Positions 1 to 12,116 are shown, numbered from the stretch's first letter. The stretch: 64,000 bases of DNA from Rubricella aquisinus (GCF_014199445.1 NZ_JACIJS010000001.1:62001-126000); one strand, 5' to 3'. Notes: a model not told the origin generated them from the letters alone. Translations and numbers: made by a program.

Positions 1-46
1 CGTGATGATCGTGAGGTGCAGCGCGGGCGCTGCCGGAGGGGTCAGC

Positions 47-57
<11 letters not shown>
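1..57 (-). CDS. bchH: Magnesium chelatase subunit H, N-terminal fragment (partial, runs off the window)
   Basis: The minus strand has an ATG at 57-55 that overlaps the end of bchB by 11 bases and stays open for 19 codons to the window edge. The visible peptide ends in HLTIIT, resembling the first beta strand of BchH proteins (R-V-V-I-V-T in relatives). The gene following bchB in purple-bacterial bchFNBHLM operons is bchH, the large porphyrin-binding subunit that inserts Mg into protoporphyrin IX. Identity is inferred mainly from position; the visible sequence alone is too short to prove it. Confidence 0.65.
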
Positions 58-3317
<3,260 letters not shown>

Positions 3318-3376
3318 TCCATTTCCTCGCCAGTCATTTGGTTGTCTGACGGCTAGGGTATCGTTCCTACGGCAAG

Positions 3377-3394
3377 TGTCAAATTAAACTTACA
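3377..3394. promoter_or_regulatory. PpsR/CrtJ operator upstream of bchF
   Basis: TGTCAAATTAAACTTACA is an exact TGT-N12-ACA palindrome. It lies 60 bases before the bchF start in the bchF/ppaA divergent spacer. PpsR (encoded at 4518-5939) is known to bind pairs of such sites and repress bch/crt/puc genes. A near match (TGT-N12-ACG) follows at 3420-3437 and could be the weaker second half-site of a cooperative pair. Confidence 0.85.
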
Positions 3395-3563
3395 CTTTTG
3401 CGTGCGCCTGTCGCGTGAATGTAAGTCTAGATAGACGTCCTCCAGAGTCGGTTTCTAAACGGTATGGATTTCATCAAATTTAATATGAAACACTTGCGTT
3501 TCAGGACCAAACCGGCCTAACTGACCTGTAAAGAGGGCTATTTGGTTTCGATTTGCTACCTAG

Positions 3564-3581
3564 TGTCAATATTAATTGACA
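3564..3581. promoter_or_regulatory. PpsR/CrtJ operator upstream of ppaA
   Basis: TGTCAATATTAATTGACA is an exact TGT-N12-ACA match and is almost fully palindromic (TGTCAAT/ATTGACA arms). It ends 87 bases before the ppaA ATG and about 250 bases from bchF, so it could serve either divergent promoter or act together with the site at 3377. The rest of the 351-base spacer 3318-3668 holds no other recognised element. Confidence 0.85.
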
Positions 3582-3668
3582 TGCACTGAGCCGCACCCGC
3601 ACACTTCCCCATATACAAGAACGAAAAACTCTGGGTTATCGGCCAATTCCGCCCGAAGGACAGAAAGC

Positions 3669-4460
3669 ATGGACGACCTGCGACTGCGAGATGTGGACGA
3701 CCAGACCGTATTGGGCGCGGAAAACCGCGCTCGGCCGTTTCTGCGTTCCGTATTGCAGGAGGTCCGGCGCGTGCGCACCCCGCAGGACATTCGAAAGGCC
3801 GGGCAGATTGACGTGAATATCCCCTCGATCTGCGCTGAAATGGTCCGTGCGACCCCCGATGAGGCGCTTGCATATGTCAGCCGCCTTTGTGCGCGGGGAC
3901 TAACGGTCGATCACCTGTTTGAGAGTGTCTTTGCACGGATCAGCGTCGCGCTGGGAGAGCAATGGTGTCAGGATGACATCTCCTTCGCGGACATGACCTT
4001 TGCCTATACGAACCTACAGATCGTGCTGCACCATCATCGCTGCGCCTATGTCGGCTCCCCGCCGGTGATCCCGAAAGCACGGCTGTTGTTTGCGACCCTG
4101 CCGAAGGAAAGCCATCTGTTTGGCCTGCTTTTGCTGTGCGCGCGGCTTGAGAAACTTGGCTATGCCACCCATTCAATGGGCGCGGCGGAGCCGGAGGAGA
4201 TTGTCGCGAAAATGGCCACCGGCACTTTCGAAGCTGTTGGCCTGTCCTGTGGTGGACGGATCGCGATTGACCACCTGAACGAGGCCCTTGCCGCATTGGC
4301 ACAGGCCCGGGTCAAAACACCCATTCTCGTGGGCGGTATGCTTGCCGCCTGTCACGAACCCGAGAGAGCGGCGCATAAGGTTGATCTGTGGTCATCCAGC
4401 TTTGAGGAACTGACCCATTTCCTTGACAAAAACGTCGTATTACGGTTCCAAGACACCTAA
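3669..4460 (+). CDS. ppaA: PpaA/AerR-type cobalamin-binding photosynthesis regulator
   Basis: The 263-aa protein sits directly before ppsR, the conserved place of ppaA/aerR. In Rhodobacter this family counteracts PpsR/CrtJ and carries a B12-binding (SCHIC-like) domain. An N-terminal helical region (residues 1-130) contains ALGEQWCQDDISFADM, recalling the W-x9-EH cobalamin motif of MerR-type CarH, but the EH pair is replaced by MT. The C-terminal alpha/beta part includes RLLFATLPKESHLFGL and AVGLSCGG segments of a B12-binding fold. I chose ATG 3669 because a GAAGGA ribosome site lies 8 bases upstream; the frame stays open to 3576 without a site. No DNA-binding helix-turn-helix is apparent. Confidence 0.88.
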   Translation: MDDLRLRDVDDQTVLGAENRARPFLRSVLQEVRRVRTPQDIRKAGQIDVNIPSICAEMVRATPDEALAYVSRLCARGLTVDHLFESVFARISVALGEQWCQDDISFADMTFAYTNLQIVLHHHRCAYVGSPPVIPKARLLFATLPKESHLFGLLLLCARLEKLGYATHSMGAAEPEEIVAKMATGTFEAVGLSCGGRIAIDHLNEALAALAQARVKTPILVGGMLAACHEPERAAHKVDLWSSSFEELTHFLDKNVVLRFQDT

Positions 4461-4517
4461 GTGACTATGTGAACAAGGCGCATCCCGCGCCTTGCGAGAT
4501 AGACCAGAAAGCACGTT

Positions 4518-5939
4518 GTGAACAAAGCGAGCCTCTTCTTTGCCAATCCGGACCGTTTTTCGGCCGTTGATGCATCGGCAATCGGGAAGATGATATCGAC
4601 ATCATCCGACGTTGCATTCGTCGTATCACCAGATGGTGTCATCCACGACATTTCCGTGGGGGCAGAAAGTTTTACCCCCGACATCCTCGAACATTGGAAC
4701 GGCGCGCGGTTGCAAGACCTCGTGACCGAGGACAGCCGCCACAAGATTCAGGAATTGCTGGTGCAGGCGGATGGCGGCGGCACGCCCCATTGGCGCGAAG
4801 TAAACCACCTGATGCCCGACGGATCGGAATTTCCGGTGCGCTATTCCGCTGTGCGGACCGGGCCGGAAAACCACATCGTGCTCTTGGGCCGCGATCTGCG
4901 CTCCGTGTCGCGATTGCAGGACCGGCTGGTTAAGGCGCAACTGGCGCTTGAGCAGGATTACGAGCGGTTCCGCCAGATTGAGACCCGCTACCGCGTATTG
5001 TTCGAAACCTCCACCGAAGCGCTTGTCGTGATGGACGCGGAATCCGGGCGCATCGTGGACGCGAACCCGACCGCTGCCACGATGCTGGGCCGCCCGGCGC
5101 GGGAATTGACCAACGCGGTGTTCGAGCAGGAATTCTCCGACAGCTCCCACCGTGAGATTGTCGCGACCCTCGCGTCCGTGCGCGCGACCGGTCAGGCGAC
5201 CGATCTTACGGTCCGCTCTCGCGATGGGCGCACTGTCTATGATCTGAACTGCGTGCTGTTCCGCGCGGCGACGGAGACATATGTTCTGTGCCGCCTCAAC
5301 CGTCAGCAGGCCGCCACGGCCAGTGGCATCGCAATCGAAGAGGCGCTCGACACGCTGTTCCACCACACGCCCGACGCGGTGGTGATCACGGATCGCGCGG
5401 GCAATATCCAGCAGTGCAACGAGGCGTTCCTGTCCATGGCCGATGTCGCGGTGGCAGATACCTTGTCCGGGGTGTCGTTGTCGCAGTTTCTGGGCCGGCC
5501 CGGAGTGGACCTCAACGTGATGCTGACCAACGCGCAGGAACACGGCAAACTGACCTGCTATTCCACCAATCTGCGCTCGACCTTTGGCAGCACCACGCCG
5601 GTTGAGATTTCGACGACCCACCTGCCCGGCCGGGACAAGCGCGGCTTTGGCTTTATCCTGAGGGACGTGTCCCGGCTCGAAGCCGGGCGCGGCAGCACCC
5701 AGCCTGTTTCCCCGGAATCGGTGGAGCATATCATGGAGCTTGTCGGCACTGCCCCGCTGAAAGAGCTGGTCCGCTCCACAACCGATGTGGTTGAGCGGAT
5801 GTGCATCGAGACGGCGCTCCAGTTGACTGGCAACAACCGGGCCTCTGCCGCTGAAATGCTCGGGCTGAGCCGCCAGAGCCTTTATGTGAAGCTGCGGAAA
5901 TTCGGGCTGATCGGACAATCCGACAAGGTCGAAGAATAA
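4518..5939 (+). CDS. ppsR: Transcriptional repressor of photosynthesis genes PpsR/CrtJ
   Basis: The 473-aa regulator represses bch, crt and puc operons under oxygen. It shows the expected layout: an N-terminal domain and two further PAS domains (about residues 25-130, 150-265 and 280-390), a linker, and a C-terminal Fis-type helix-turn-helix (NNRASAAEMLGLSRQSLYVK). Cys429 lies just before the helix-turn-helix (ERMCIETAL), the position of the redox-active cysteine in CrtJ; another Cys occurs near the end of the second PAS domain (DLNCVLF). The start codon is GTG at 4518, 57 bases after ppaA, consistent with co-transcription. Confidence 0.95.
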   Translation: MNKASLFFANPDRFSAVDASAIGKMISTSSDVAFVVSPDGVIHDISVGAESFTPDILEHWNGARLQDLVTEDSRHKIQELLVQADGGGTPHWREVNHLMPDGSEFPVRYSAVRTGPENHIVLLGRDLRSVSRLQDRLVKAQLALEQDYERFRQIETRYRVLFETSTEALVVMDAESGRIVDANPTAATMLGRPARELTNAVFEQEFSDSSHREIVATLASVRATGQATDLTVRSRDGRTVYDLNCVLFRAATETYVLCRLNRQQAATASGIAIEEALDTLFHHTPDAVVITDRAGNIQQCNEAFLSMADVAVADTLSGVSLSQFLGRPGVDLNVMLTNAQEHGKLTCYSTNLRSTFGSTTPVEISTTHLPGRDKRGFGFILRDVSRLEAGRGSTQPVSPESVEHIMELVGTAPLKELVRSTTDVVERMCIETALQLTGNNRASAAEMLGLSRQSLYVKLRKFGLIGQSDKVEE

Positions 5940-6057
5940 TCCCTCCCCTCCTATGAAGGCCCTCCAGCCTGCTGCATCTCGCAGCGGGATGGTGCCGTTT
6001 AGGGCGCCGTAAGCCGGGTGCCAAGCGTCACAGAATCCTTGCGTTTCAAAACTCAAG

Positions 6058-6075
6058 TGTTAGCTTTAGTTGACA
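6058..6075. promoter_or_regulatory. PpsR/CrtJ operator abutting the bchG start codon
   Basis: TGTTAGCTTTAGTTGACA is an exact TGT-N12-ACA match. It ends only two bases before the bchG ATG at 6078. An operator so close to the start implies a very short or absent 5' leader, or a transcript starting upstream with repression by roadblock. The 138-base ppsR-bchG spacer has no clear poly-T terminator. Confidence 0.8.
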
Positions 6076-6077
6076 CT

Positions 6078-6989
6078 ATGAGCGTAACGACGAACATACA
6101 CCCACGGAGATACCCAGCCCCGGCAACGGTGCTTGAACTCCTGAAACCCGTGACATGGTTCCCACCGATGTGGGCCTATATGTGCGGGGTCGTGTCGTCT
6201 GGCGTGCCGATCCGCGATCATTGGGGGCTTGCGCTGCTGGGCGTGGTGCTGGCCGGGCCGATCGTTTGCGCGATGAGCCAAGCCGCGAATGACTGGTGTG
6301 ACCGTCATGTGGACGCGATCAACGAGCCTGAGCGCCCGATCCCATCGGGCCGGATGCCGGGGCGCTGGGGGCTCTACATCGCGTGGATCTGGACCGGAAT
6401 CTCGCTCGCCGTCGGCGCTTTGCTTGGCCCGTTGGGGTTTGCCGCGACCGTTTTTGGCGTGATCTGCGCCTGGGCCTATTCGGCGGAACCGGTGCGCCTG
6501 AAACGCTCCGGCTGGGTTGGACCGGGGGTGGTTGGCCTCTGCTATGAGGGGCTTCCGTGGTTCACCGGCGCGGCTGTCATGGCGGCGGCGAGTGGCGCGG
6601 GATGGGTCCGCTGGGAAGTGGTTATCGTCGCGGCACTCTATGCGATTGGTGCGCATGGCATCATGACCCTCAATGATTTCAAGGCGATAGAGGGGGACAC
6701 CCAACAGGGCGTGAATTCCTTGCCCGTCACCCTTGGCCCCGAGCGTGCCGCGCGGTTGGCCTGCTGGGTCATGGCCGTGCCGCAGGTTGTCGTGCTGGGC
6801 CTGCTGATCCTGTGGGGTCAGCCCATCGGCGCGGCTTGGATCATCGCCGTGCTCGCACTGCAATTCATGGCCATGCGCAAGCTGCTGCGCGACCCGAAGG
6901 CCAACGCGCCATGGTATAACGCAACCGGCGTCGCCCTTTATGTCACTGGCATGATGGCCACGGCCTTTGCACTCGGGGGGATGGTATGA
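6078..6989 (+). CDS. bchG: Bacteriochlorophyll a synthase (geranylgeranyl/phytyl transferase)
   Basis: BchG (303 aa) attaches the prenyl alcohol to bacteriochlorophyllide a and belongs to the UbiA membrane prenyltransferases. The first Asp-rich motif NDWCDRHVDAINEPERPIPSG and a second NDFKAIEGD are present, among 7-9 hydrophobic segments. The start MSVTTN at 6078 aligns with known BchG N-termini (the block LLKPVTWFPPMWA follows at residue 21). A GTG at 6018 in the same frame would run through the PpsR operator. No Shine-Dalgarno is visible before 6078. The end overlaps the next gene by four bases. Confidence 0.95.
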   Translation: MSVTTNIHPRRYPAPATVLELLKPVTWFPPMWAYMCGVVSSGVPIRDHWGLALLGVVLAGPIVCAMSQAANDWCDRHVDAINEPERPIPSGRMPGRWGLYIAWIWTGISLAVGALLGPLGFAATVFGVICAWAYSAEPVRLKRSGWVGPGVVGLCYEGLPWFTGAAVMAAASGAGWVRWEVVIVAALYAIGAHGIMTLNDFKAIEGDTQQGVNSLPVTLGPERAARLACWVMAVPQVVVLGLLILWGQPIGAAWIIAVLALQFMAMRKLLRDPKANAPWYNATGVALYVTGMMATAFALGGMV

Positions 6990-8287
6990 AACCGCTCGGA
7001 TGGCTCGGGATCATGCGGCTGGGGCTGGTGCAGATGGCGCTTGGCTCCATCATCGTACTGACCACGGCGACGATGAACCGGGTGATGGTGGTGGAGCTGG
7101 CTTTGCCCGCGATCCTGCCGGGGCTGCTGGTCGCCTTATACCAGGGCACCCAGATGATGCGCCCGAAATTCGGGCATTCTGCCGATGTGAGCGCTGCGCG
7201 CACCCGCTGGATCATTGGCGGCATGGCCGTGCTGGTCGCGGGCGCGGTGCTGGCGTCGATGTCCATCGCGGTGATGGACGGAAACACCGCACTTGGCGTT
7301 CTGATTGCGGTGGGGGCGTTTGTCCTCATCGGCTTTGGCCTCGGCTCGTCGGCCACGAACCTTTTGGCACTTCTGGCGATGCGCGTCGCGGATGAGCGAA
7401 AGGCGGCGGCAGGCTCCGCCGTGTGGATCATGATGATTGCCGGGCTTGCCGTGACGGGCATCGTCGCGGGCATCAACCTTGATCCCTATTCCCACACCCG
7501 CCTGATCGCTGTCACCGCGATTGTTGGCGCAATTGCGATGACCCTGTGCCTCGTTGGCGTTTGGGGGCAGGAGCGTGGCGCGGTGGCCACCGCGCAAGAG
7601 GGCAAGGGCGACTTTCGCGCAGCGATTGCAGAGGTCTGGAATGACCCGGTCGCGCGCTCTTTCTCCATCTTCGTGTTCGCCGCGATGCTGGCCTATAACA
7701 CGCAAGACCTGATCCTTGAGCCTTATGGCGGGCATGTGTTCGGCATGACACCGGGGGACAGCACGAAACTTGGCGGGATGCAGCACGCGGGCGCGCTGAC
7801 GGGGATGCTGCTGGTGCTGATATCGGGCACGCTGTTGCGCCGCTTCGTGACCATCCCGGTGCGCGCGTGGGTCGTGGGCGGCTGCATGGGGTCAGGCGTG
7901 GCGTTGATCGCGCTTGGGCTTGGCGGGCAAAGCGGCGCGGACTGGCCCGTGACGGCCAATGTGTTCCTCCTTGGGCTGACGAATGGCGCATTCGCGGTGG
8001 CGGCCATTGGCGCGATGATGATGCTGGCCACGGGCGGGGATCGCGCGCGCGAAGGCACACGGATGGGAGTGTTTGGCGCGGCGCAGGCGGTGGCGTTCGG
8101 GCTTGGCTCTTTCTTGGGTACGGTGGCCGTCGATGTGATGCGCAGCCTCACGCCCGACCTGCCGCTGGCTTACGGCACGGTGTTCATCGCCGAAGGCGGA
8201 TTGTTCCTGATCTCTGCCCTCTTGGCGGCAAAAATTGGTTTCTCGGTGCCGGAGCGCGGCACAGCACAGATGGTTCCGGGAGAATGA
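6986..8287 (+). CDS. PucC/LhaA-family transporter-like protein (bchG-bchP interval gene)
   Basis: This 433-aa protein of about twelve hydrophobic segments belongs to the PucC/LhaA family, an MFS-like group. The Rhodobacter gene in the same position, between bchG and bchP, is known as orf428 or bchP2. Family members assist light-harvesting complex assembly, possibly by delivering bacteriochlorophyll. Visible signatures include GLLVALYQGTQMMRPKFGHSAD near residue 45 and a second internal repeat half around VFGMTPGDSTKLGGMQHAG (residue 250). It overlaps bchG and bchP by ATGA junctions, so it is expressed together with pigment tail synthesis. Function here is inferred from family and position. 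Confidence 0.88.
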   Translation: MKPLGWLGIMRLGLVQMALGSIIVLTTATMNRVMVVELALPAILPGLLVALYQGTQMMRPKFGHSADVSAARTRWIIGGMAVLVAGAVLASMSIAVMDGNTALGVLIAVGAFVLIGFGLGSSATNLLALLAMRVADERKAAAGSAVWIMMIAGLAVTGIVAGINLDPYSHTRLIAVTAIVGAIAMTLCLVGVWGQERGAVATAQEGKGDFRAAIAEVWNDPVARSFSIFVFAAMLAYNTQDLILEPYGGHVFGMTPGDSTKLGGMQHAGALTGMLLVLISGTLLRRFVTIPVRAWVVGGCMGSGVALIALGLGGQSGADWPVTANVFLLGLTNGAFAVAAIGAMMMLATGGDRAREGTRMGVFGAAQAVAFGLGSFLGTVAVDVMRSLTPDLPLAYGTVFIAEGGLFLISALLAAKIGFSVPERGTAQMVPGE

Positions 8288-9477
8288 GCATGGAATTCGA
8301 CGCAGTTGTGATCGGTGGTGGCCCATGCGGGGCGACGACGGCAATGGATCTGGCGCGCAATGGCTGGACCGTGGCGCTCCTTGATAAGGCAGGCCGGATC
8401 AAGCCCTGCGGCGGCGCGATCCCGCCCCGCTGCGTGCGTGATTTCGACATCCCCGACGCGCAACTGGTTGCCAAGATTGACACCGCGCGCATGATCTCCC
8501 CCAAAGGCGCGCATGTCGATATCCCCATCGAGAACGGCTATGTCGGCATGGTGGACCGGGAGCATTTCGACGAATTCCTCCGCGTCCGCGCGGCAGAGGC
8601 CGGGGCCACGCGCCTCACCGGAACTTACCTGAAAGTGGAGCGGGAGGGCGGCGATACCTTTGTCTCCTACCGCCCGAAAGAGGCGGGCGCGGAGCCTGTT
8701 CGGCTCAAGACCCGCTTGGTGATCGGCGCGGATGGCGCGCGCTCCAACGTGGCGAAACAGGAAATCCCAGATGGCGGCGACATCACCTATGTCATCGCCT
8801 ATCACGAAATCATCAAGGCCCCGGCCAACCATGACGAGGCCCCTAAATACAACGCGGGCCGCTGCGATGTGGTCTATAACGGCGCGATCTCCCCCGATTT
8901 CTACGGCTGGGTGTTTCCGCATGGGGAGAATGCCTCCGTCGGGATGGGCACGGGGATCAAGGGCTTCGATCTGAAGGTCGCCACCGCGCAACTGCGCGCC
9001 GATAGTGGCCTGACGCATTGCGAAACCATCCGCACCGAAGGCGCGCCAATTCCCTTGAAGCCGATGAAACGCTGGGACAATGGCAAGGATGTGCTGGTCG
9101 CGGGCGACGCGGCGGGCGTCGTGGCCCCGTCGTCGGGTGAGGGGATCTATTACGCCATGTGCTGTGGCCGCCGCGCGGCGGAAGCGGGCCACATGGCGCT
9201 GGCCAAGAACAATGGCCGCTACCTGCGCCTTGCCCGTCGCCGTTTCATGCGGGAGCACGGCATGGTGTTTCGCGTGCTTGGCCGGATGCAGGACACGTGG
9301 TATCGCTCCGATGACCGGCGTGAGCGTTTCGTGACCCTGTGCAACGATATCGACGTGCAGCGCCTGACATTCGAGGCCTATATGCACAAACAACTCGTTT
9401 TCGCCAAACCGATCGCGCATCTGCGCATCTTTGCCAAGAATTGCCTGCACCTTGCCCGATTGATCCCCGCGTCATGA
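8284..9477 (+). CDS. bchP: Geranylgeranyl diphosphate / geranylgeranyl-bacteriochlorophyll reductase
   Basis: BchP (397 aa) is an FAD enzyme that reduces three double bonds of the geranylgeranyl tail to give phytyl-bacteriochlorophyll. The N-terminal dinucleotide-binding motif is VVIGGGPCGATTAMDLAR (residues 7-24), followed by the family signature KPCGGAIPPRC. A second flavin motif VAGDAAGVVAPSSGEGIYYA lies near residue 275. The start ATG overlaps the stop of the preceding transporter gene (ATGA at 8284) and the end overlaps idi the same way. Confidence 0.96.
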   Translation: MSMEFDAVVIGGGPCGATTAMDLARNGWTVALLDKAGRIKPCGGAIPPRCVRDFDIPDAQLVAKIDTARMISPKGAHVDIPIENGYVGMVDREHFDEFLRVRAAEAGATRLTGTYLKVEREGGDTFVSYRPKEAGAEPVRLKTRLVIGADGARSNVAKQEIPDGGDITYVIAYHEIIKAPANHDEAPKYNAGRCDVVYNGAISPDFYGWVFPHGENASVGMGTGIKGFDLKVATAQLRADSGLTHCETIRTEGAPIPLKPMKRWDNGKDVLVAGDAAGVVAPSSGEGIYYAMCCGRRAAEAGHMALAKNNGRYLRLARRRFMREHGMVFRVLGRMQDTWYRSDDRRERFVTLCNDIDVQRLTFEAYMHKQLVFAKPIAHLRIFAKNCLHLARLIPAS

Positions 9478-10010
9478 GTAGCGATATCCTCATACCCGCC
9501 TGGGAGGAGGGCGTGCTGCGCCCCGTCGAAAAGCTCGCCGTCCATGCCCGCGCGCTGCGCCACCCGGCGATTTCGGTGTTCGTGATGGACGGGGACAAGA
9601 CGCTGATCCAGCAACGCGCGTTGACGAAATATCACACGCCGGGCCTTTGGGCGAATGCCTGCTGCACCCATCCCCATTGGGGCGAGTCGATGGCGCGGTG
9701 TGCCGCGCGCCGCCTGAACGAAGAGCTTGGCATTTCCGGCCTCCCCCTGCGCCCGCGCGGGCAGCTTGAATACCGCGCCGAGGTTGGCGGCGGTCTGACA
9801 GAGCATGAGGTCGTTTCCGTCTTTGTCGGCGATGCGTCCGAAGGGTCGCTTTCCATTGCGCCGAACCCGGATGAGGTGCACGCGACCGAATGGGTGACGC
9901 TTGATGAATTGCGCACCCGGATCGAGACGGATCCGAAATCCTATACCCCGTGGCTCGCGATCTACCTCGCGCAGCACGCCGACCAGATTTTCAATCAAAG
10001 CGCGGCCTGA
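9474..10010 (+). CDS. idi: Isopentenyl-diphosphate delta-isomerase, type I
   Basis: This 178-aa Nudix-fold isomerase interconverts IPP and DMAPP, feeding geranylgeranyl diphosphate for pigment tails and carotenoids. The active-site segments [11 protein letters not shown] and RLNEELGI are in place around residues 60-85, the metal-binding Glu/His pattern of type I Idi. The ATG at 9474 overlaps the bchP stop (ATGA); the longer open frame from 9339 lies inside bchP. Location in the bch operon is typical for Rhodobacteraceae. Confidence 0.94.
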   Translation: MSSDILIPAWEEGVLRPVEKLAVHARALRHPAISVFVMDGDKTLIQQRALTKYHTPGLWANACCTHPHWGESMARCAARRLNEELGISGLPLRPRGQLEYRAEVGGGLTEHEVVSVFVGDASEGSLSIAPNPDEVHATEWVTLDELRTRIETDPKSYTPWLAIYLAQHADQIFNQSAA

Positions 10011-10039
10011 TCCGCGCGTTCCAAGACCAAGGTATCCCA

Positions 10040-11071
10040 ATGGCTCCCACTAAGACGATCCTGAAAGCGCTCGCGGGCGAAACCCAAGCCGTGCCGCCCG
10101 TGTGGATGATGCGACAGGCCGGGCGCTATCTGCCGGAATACCGCGCGACCCGGGCGCAGGCCGGCAGCTTCCTCGATCTGTGCTATAACCCGGAGCTTGC
10201 CACCGAAGTGACGCTCCAGCCGATCCGGCGCTATGGTTTTGACGCGGCGATCCTGTTTGCCGATATCCTGTTGGTCCCACAGGGGCTTGGCGCTGATCTG
10301 ACATTCGTGCAGGGCGAGGGACCGCGCCTCTCGACCGTCCAAAATGCTGAGGATTTCGCGAAACTGCGCGCCGCTGGGGATGTGCATGACGTCGTGCACC
10401 CGATCTATGAAACGGTGAAGATGCTGCGCCGCGAATTGCCCGAAGAGACCACCCTCATTGGATTTGCCGGTGCGCCATGGACCGTGGCGACCTATATGAT
10501 CGCCGGGCGCGGCACGCCCGATCAGGCCCCCGCCCGGCGGCTGATGTATGGGGACAGGGCGACATTCGACGCGCTGATGGACCTTATCACCGACGCGACC
10601 GCCCAGTACCTGATCGCCCAGATCGACGCCGGGGCCGAGGTGGTCAAGATGTTCGACAGCTGGGCCGGTGCACTGCCCGGCCTCGAATTTGAGCGCTACG
10701 CGGTCCGCCCCGCGCAAAAGATCGTGGCCGCGATCCGCGAAAAGCACCCCGATGTGCCGATCATCGGCTTCCCCCGTGGCGCGGGCGGCAATTACGCGAC
10801 CTATGCCGATGCGGTGGATGTGCAGGCCGTGGCCCTGGACACCTCCGTCGATCCGGCATGGGCGGCCGCCAATGTGCAGACCAAGACATGCACGCAGGGC
10901 AACATGGACCCGCTCTTTATGGTGCAGGGCGGCGATGCGCTGGTTGATGCGGTCAAGGCGACGTGCAAGGCGTTCTCCGGTGGCCCGCATATCTTCAACC
11001 TTGGCCACGGCATCACGCCCGACGCGGATCCCGATAACGTCCAGCGGATGCTCGACGCGATCCGCAACTGA
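10040..11071 (+). CDS. hemE: Uroporphyrinogen III decarboxylase
   Basis: HemE (343 aa) decarboxylates four acetate side chains of uroporphyrinogen III to give coproporphyrinogen III, a cytoplasmic step shared by haem and bacteriochlorophyll synthesis. The signature [17 protein letters not shown] is at residues 16-32, and [14 protein letters not shown] lies in the middle. I chose ATG 10040 ([13 protein letters not shown]), 29 bases after idi; upstream in-frame starts fall inside idi. It closes the plus-strand bchG-idi run and so probably links porphyrin supply to this operon. Confidence 0.95.
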   Translation: MAPTKTILKALAGETQAVPPVWMMRQAGRYLPEYRATRAQAGSFLDLCYNPELATEVTLQPIRRYGFDAAILFADILLVPQGLGADLTFVQGEGPRLSTVQNAEDFAKLRAAGDVHDVVHPIYETVKMLRRELPEETTLIGFAGAPWTVATYMIAGRGTPDQAPARRLMYGDRATFDALMDLITDATAQYLIAQIDAGAEVVKMFDSWAGALPGLEFERYAVRPAQKIVAAIREKHPDVPIIGFPRGAGGNYATYADAVDVQAVALDTSVDPAWAAANVQTKTCTQGNMDPLFMVQGGDALVDAVKATCKAFSGGPHIFNLGHGITPDADPDNVQRMLDAIRN

Positions 11072-11074
11072 CCC

Positions 11075-11698
11075 TCAGACGGGGCGGGAGACGCGCAGCG
11101 TCGCCGCCCCCGCGAGCCCCAGAACCGACGCGCTCACCCGCTGCACGATCCGCATCCGCCGGGGCGCTGCAAACAGTGCGCGCAGCGCGGATGCACCGTA
11201 AAGCCAGCACAGGCTGTTGATCAGCGCCACACCGACAAAACTCAACACAAGCACCCCGAATTGCAGCGCCACCGGCGCGCTCGTATCCACGAATTGCGGC
11301 ACGAACGCGATGTAGAAGATCGGCCCTTTCGGATTTAGAACGCTGATCAGAAAGGAGCGCACGAACAGCCGCCCAAACGGTAGCTCTGGTGCTTCACCCG
11401 CCGTGATATCCGTTGCAGGCGCACGCCACAGCTGGATCGCCATCCAGATCAGATAGCAGCCCCCCAGCAGCTTCATCACTGTGAAGGCCGTCGCGGACGC
11501 GGCCAAGACCGCCCCGGCTCCGGCAAGGGAGACGGACATCCCCACCAGCGCGCCAAGCGCCACGCCCGGCACGGTCGCCCAGCCCGACCTGCGCCCGTCA
11601 CGCAGGGCATGGGTAACCGTCAGCACCACATTCGGTCCGGGGATGACCACAACCATGGCGCTGGCCAGCACGAATGCGATCCATGTCTCGATACTCAT
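11075..11698 (-). CDS. LysE/RhtB family amino-acid exporter
   Basis: The 207-aa integral membrane protein matches the LysE/RhtB family of amino-acid and metabolite exporters: about six hydrophobic segments and the N-terminal family pattern VIPGPNVVLTVTHALRDGRRSG (residues 18-39). It follows the chorismate mutase gene with an ATGA overlap, forming a two-gene unit. A link to export of an aromatic amino acid or intermediate is only an inference from that pairing. It converges on hemE with three bases between stops. Confidence 0.85.
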   Translation of the reverse strand: MSIETWIAFVLASAMVVVIPGPNVVLTVTHALRDGRRSGWATVPGVALGALVGMSVSLAGAGAVLAASATAFTVMKLLGGCYLIWMAIQLWRAPATDITAGEAPELPFGRLFVRSFLISVLNPKGPIFYIAFVPQFVDTSAPVALQFGVLVLSFVGVALINSLCWLYGASALRALFAAPRRMRIVQRVSASVLGLAGAATLRVSRPV

Positions 11699-12018
11699 GA
11701 CGCGTCACCGCCCGGAATACCGCTCCCCAGATGCACCTCCTCGCGCGCGATGGCCCATTCGATCATCACGCGCCACATGTCCTCGGCCAGTTGCGGGTCA
11801 AGCCCTTGTGCCTCGGCGAGCCCGCGCACATTGTCGATCACCTGCTGCACACGATCCACGGTGCGGGCTGGGAGCCTTTCGATTTTCTTGAGGTCCACGG
11901 CCCGGTCGATATAGCCGCTCCGCTCGGTCAACAGCGCGATCAGGGCGCGGTCAATCTCATCAATACCAAGCCGCAACTCGGCCATGCTGGCGCAGTCTTG
12001 CGCGGGGGTGCGGGCCAT
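11695..12018 (-). CDS. AroQ-type chorismate mutase
   Basis: This 107-aa all-helical protein resembles AroQ-class chorismate mutases: LRLGIDEIDRALIALLTERSGYIDRAVDLKK contains the N-terminal Arg, the central Arg/Lys and the Lys expected in the active site. The family includes PchB isochorismate-pyruvate lyases, so that activity cannot be excluded. I chose the ATG at 12018 because GGAAGGGAG lies about 8 bases upstream; the open frame extends to 12165 through repeat sequence. It overlaps the LysE-type gene downstream. Confidence 0.85.
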   Translation of the reverse strand: MARTPAQDCASMAELRLGIDEIDRALIALLTERSGYIDRAVDLKKIERLPARTVDRVQQVIDNVRGLAEAQGLDPQLAEDMWRVMIEWAIAREEVHLGSGIPGGDAS

Positions 12019-12116
12019 ATCTGGGCTCCCTTCCTTCTTCATCCTGCCATCTGTTTCACCCGATAATGGCGTGATTACAACGCAATACCACCCTTCTCTC
12101 AGCGCGCCCTTGCGGT

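Noticed and set aside
3556-3873. 105-codon minus-strand frame in the bchF-ppaA spacer
   Set aside because: Most of it is antisense to ppaA and it crosses a PpsR operator; composition is Arg/Pro-rich with no ribosome site.
4626-6056. 476-codon minus-strand open frame opposite ppsR
   Set aside because: It mirrors the ppsR coding sequence in every part and has no recognisable domain.
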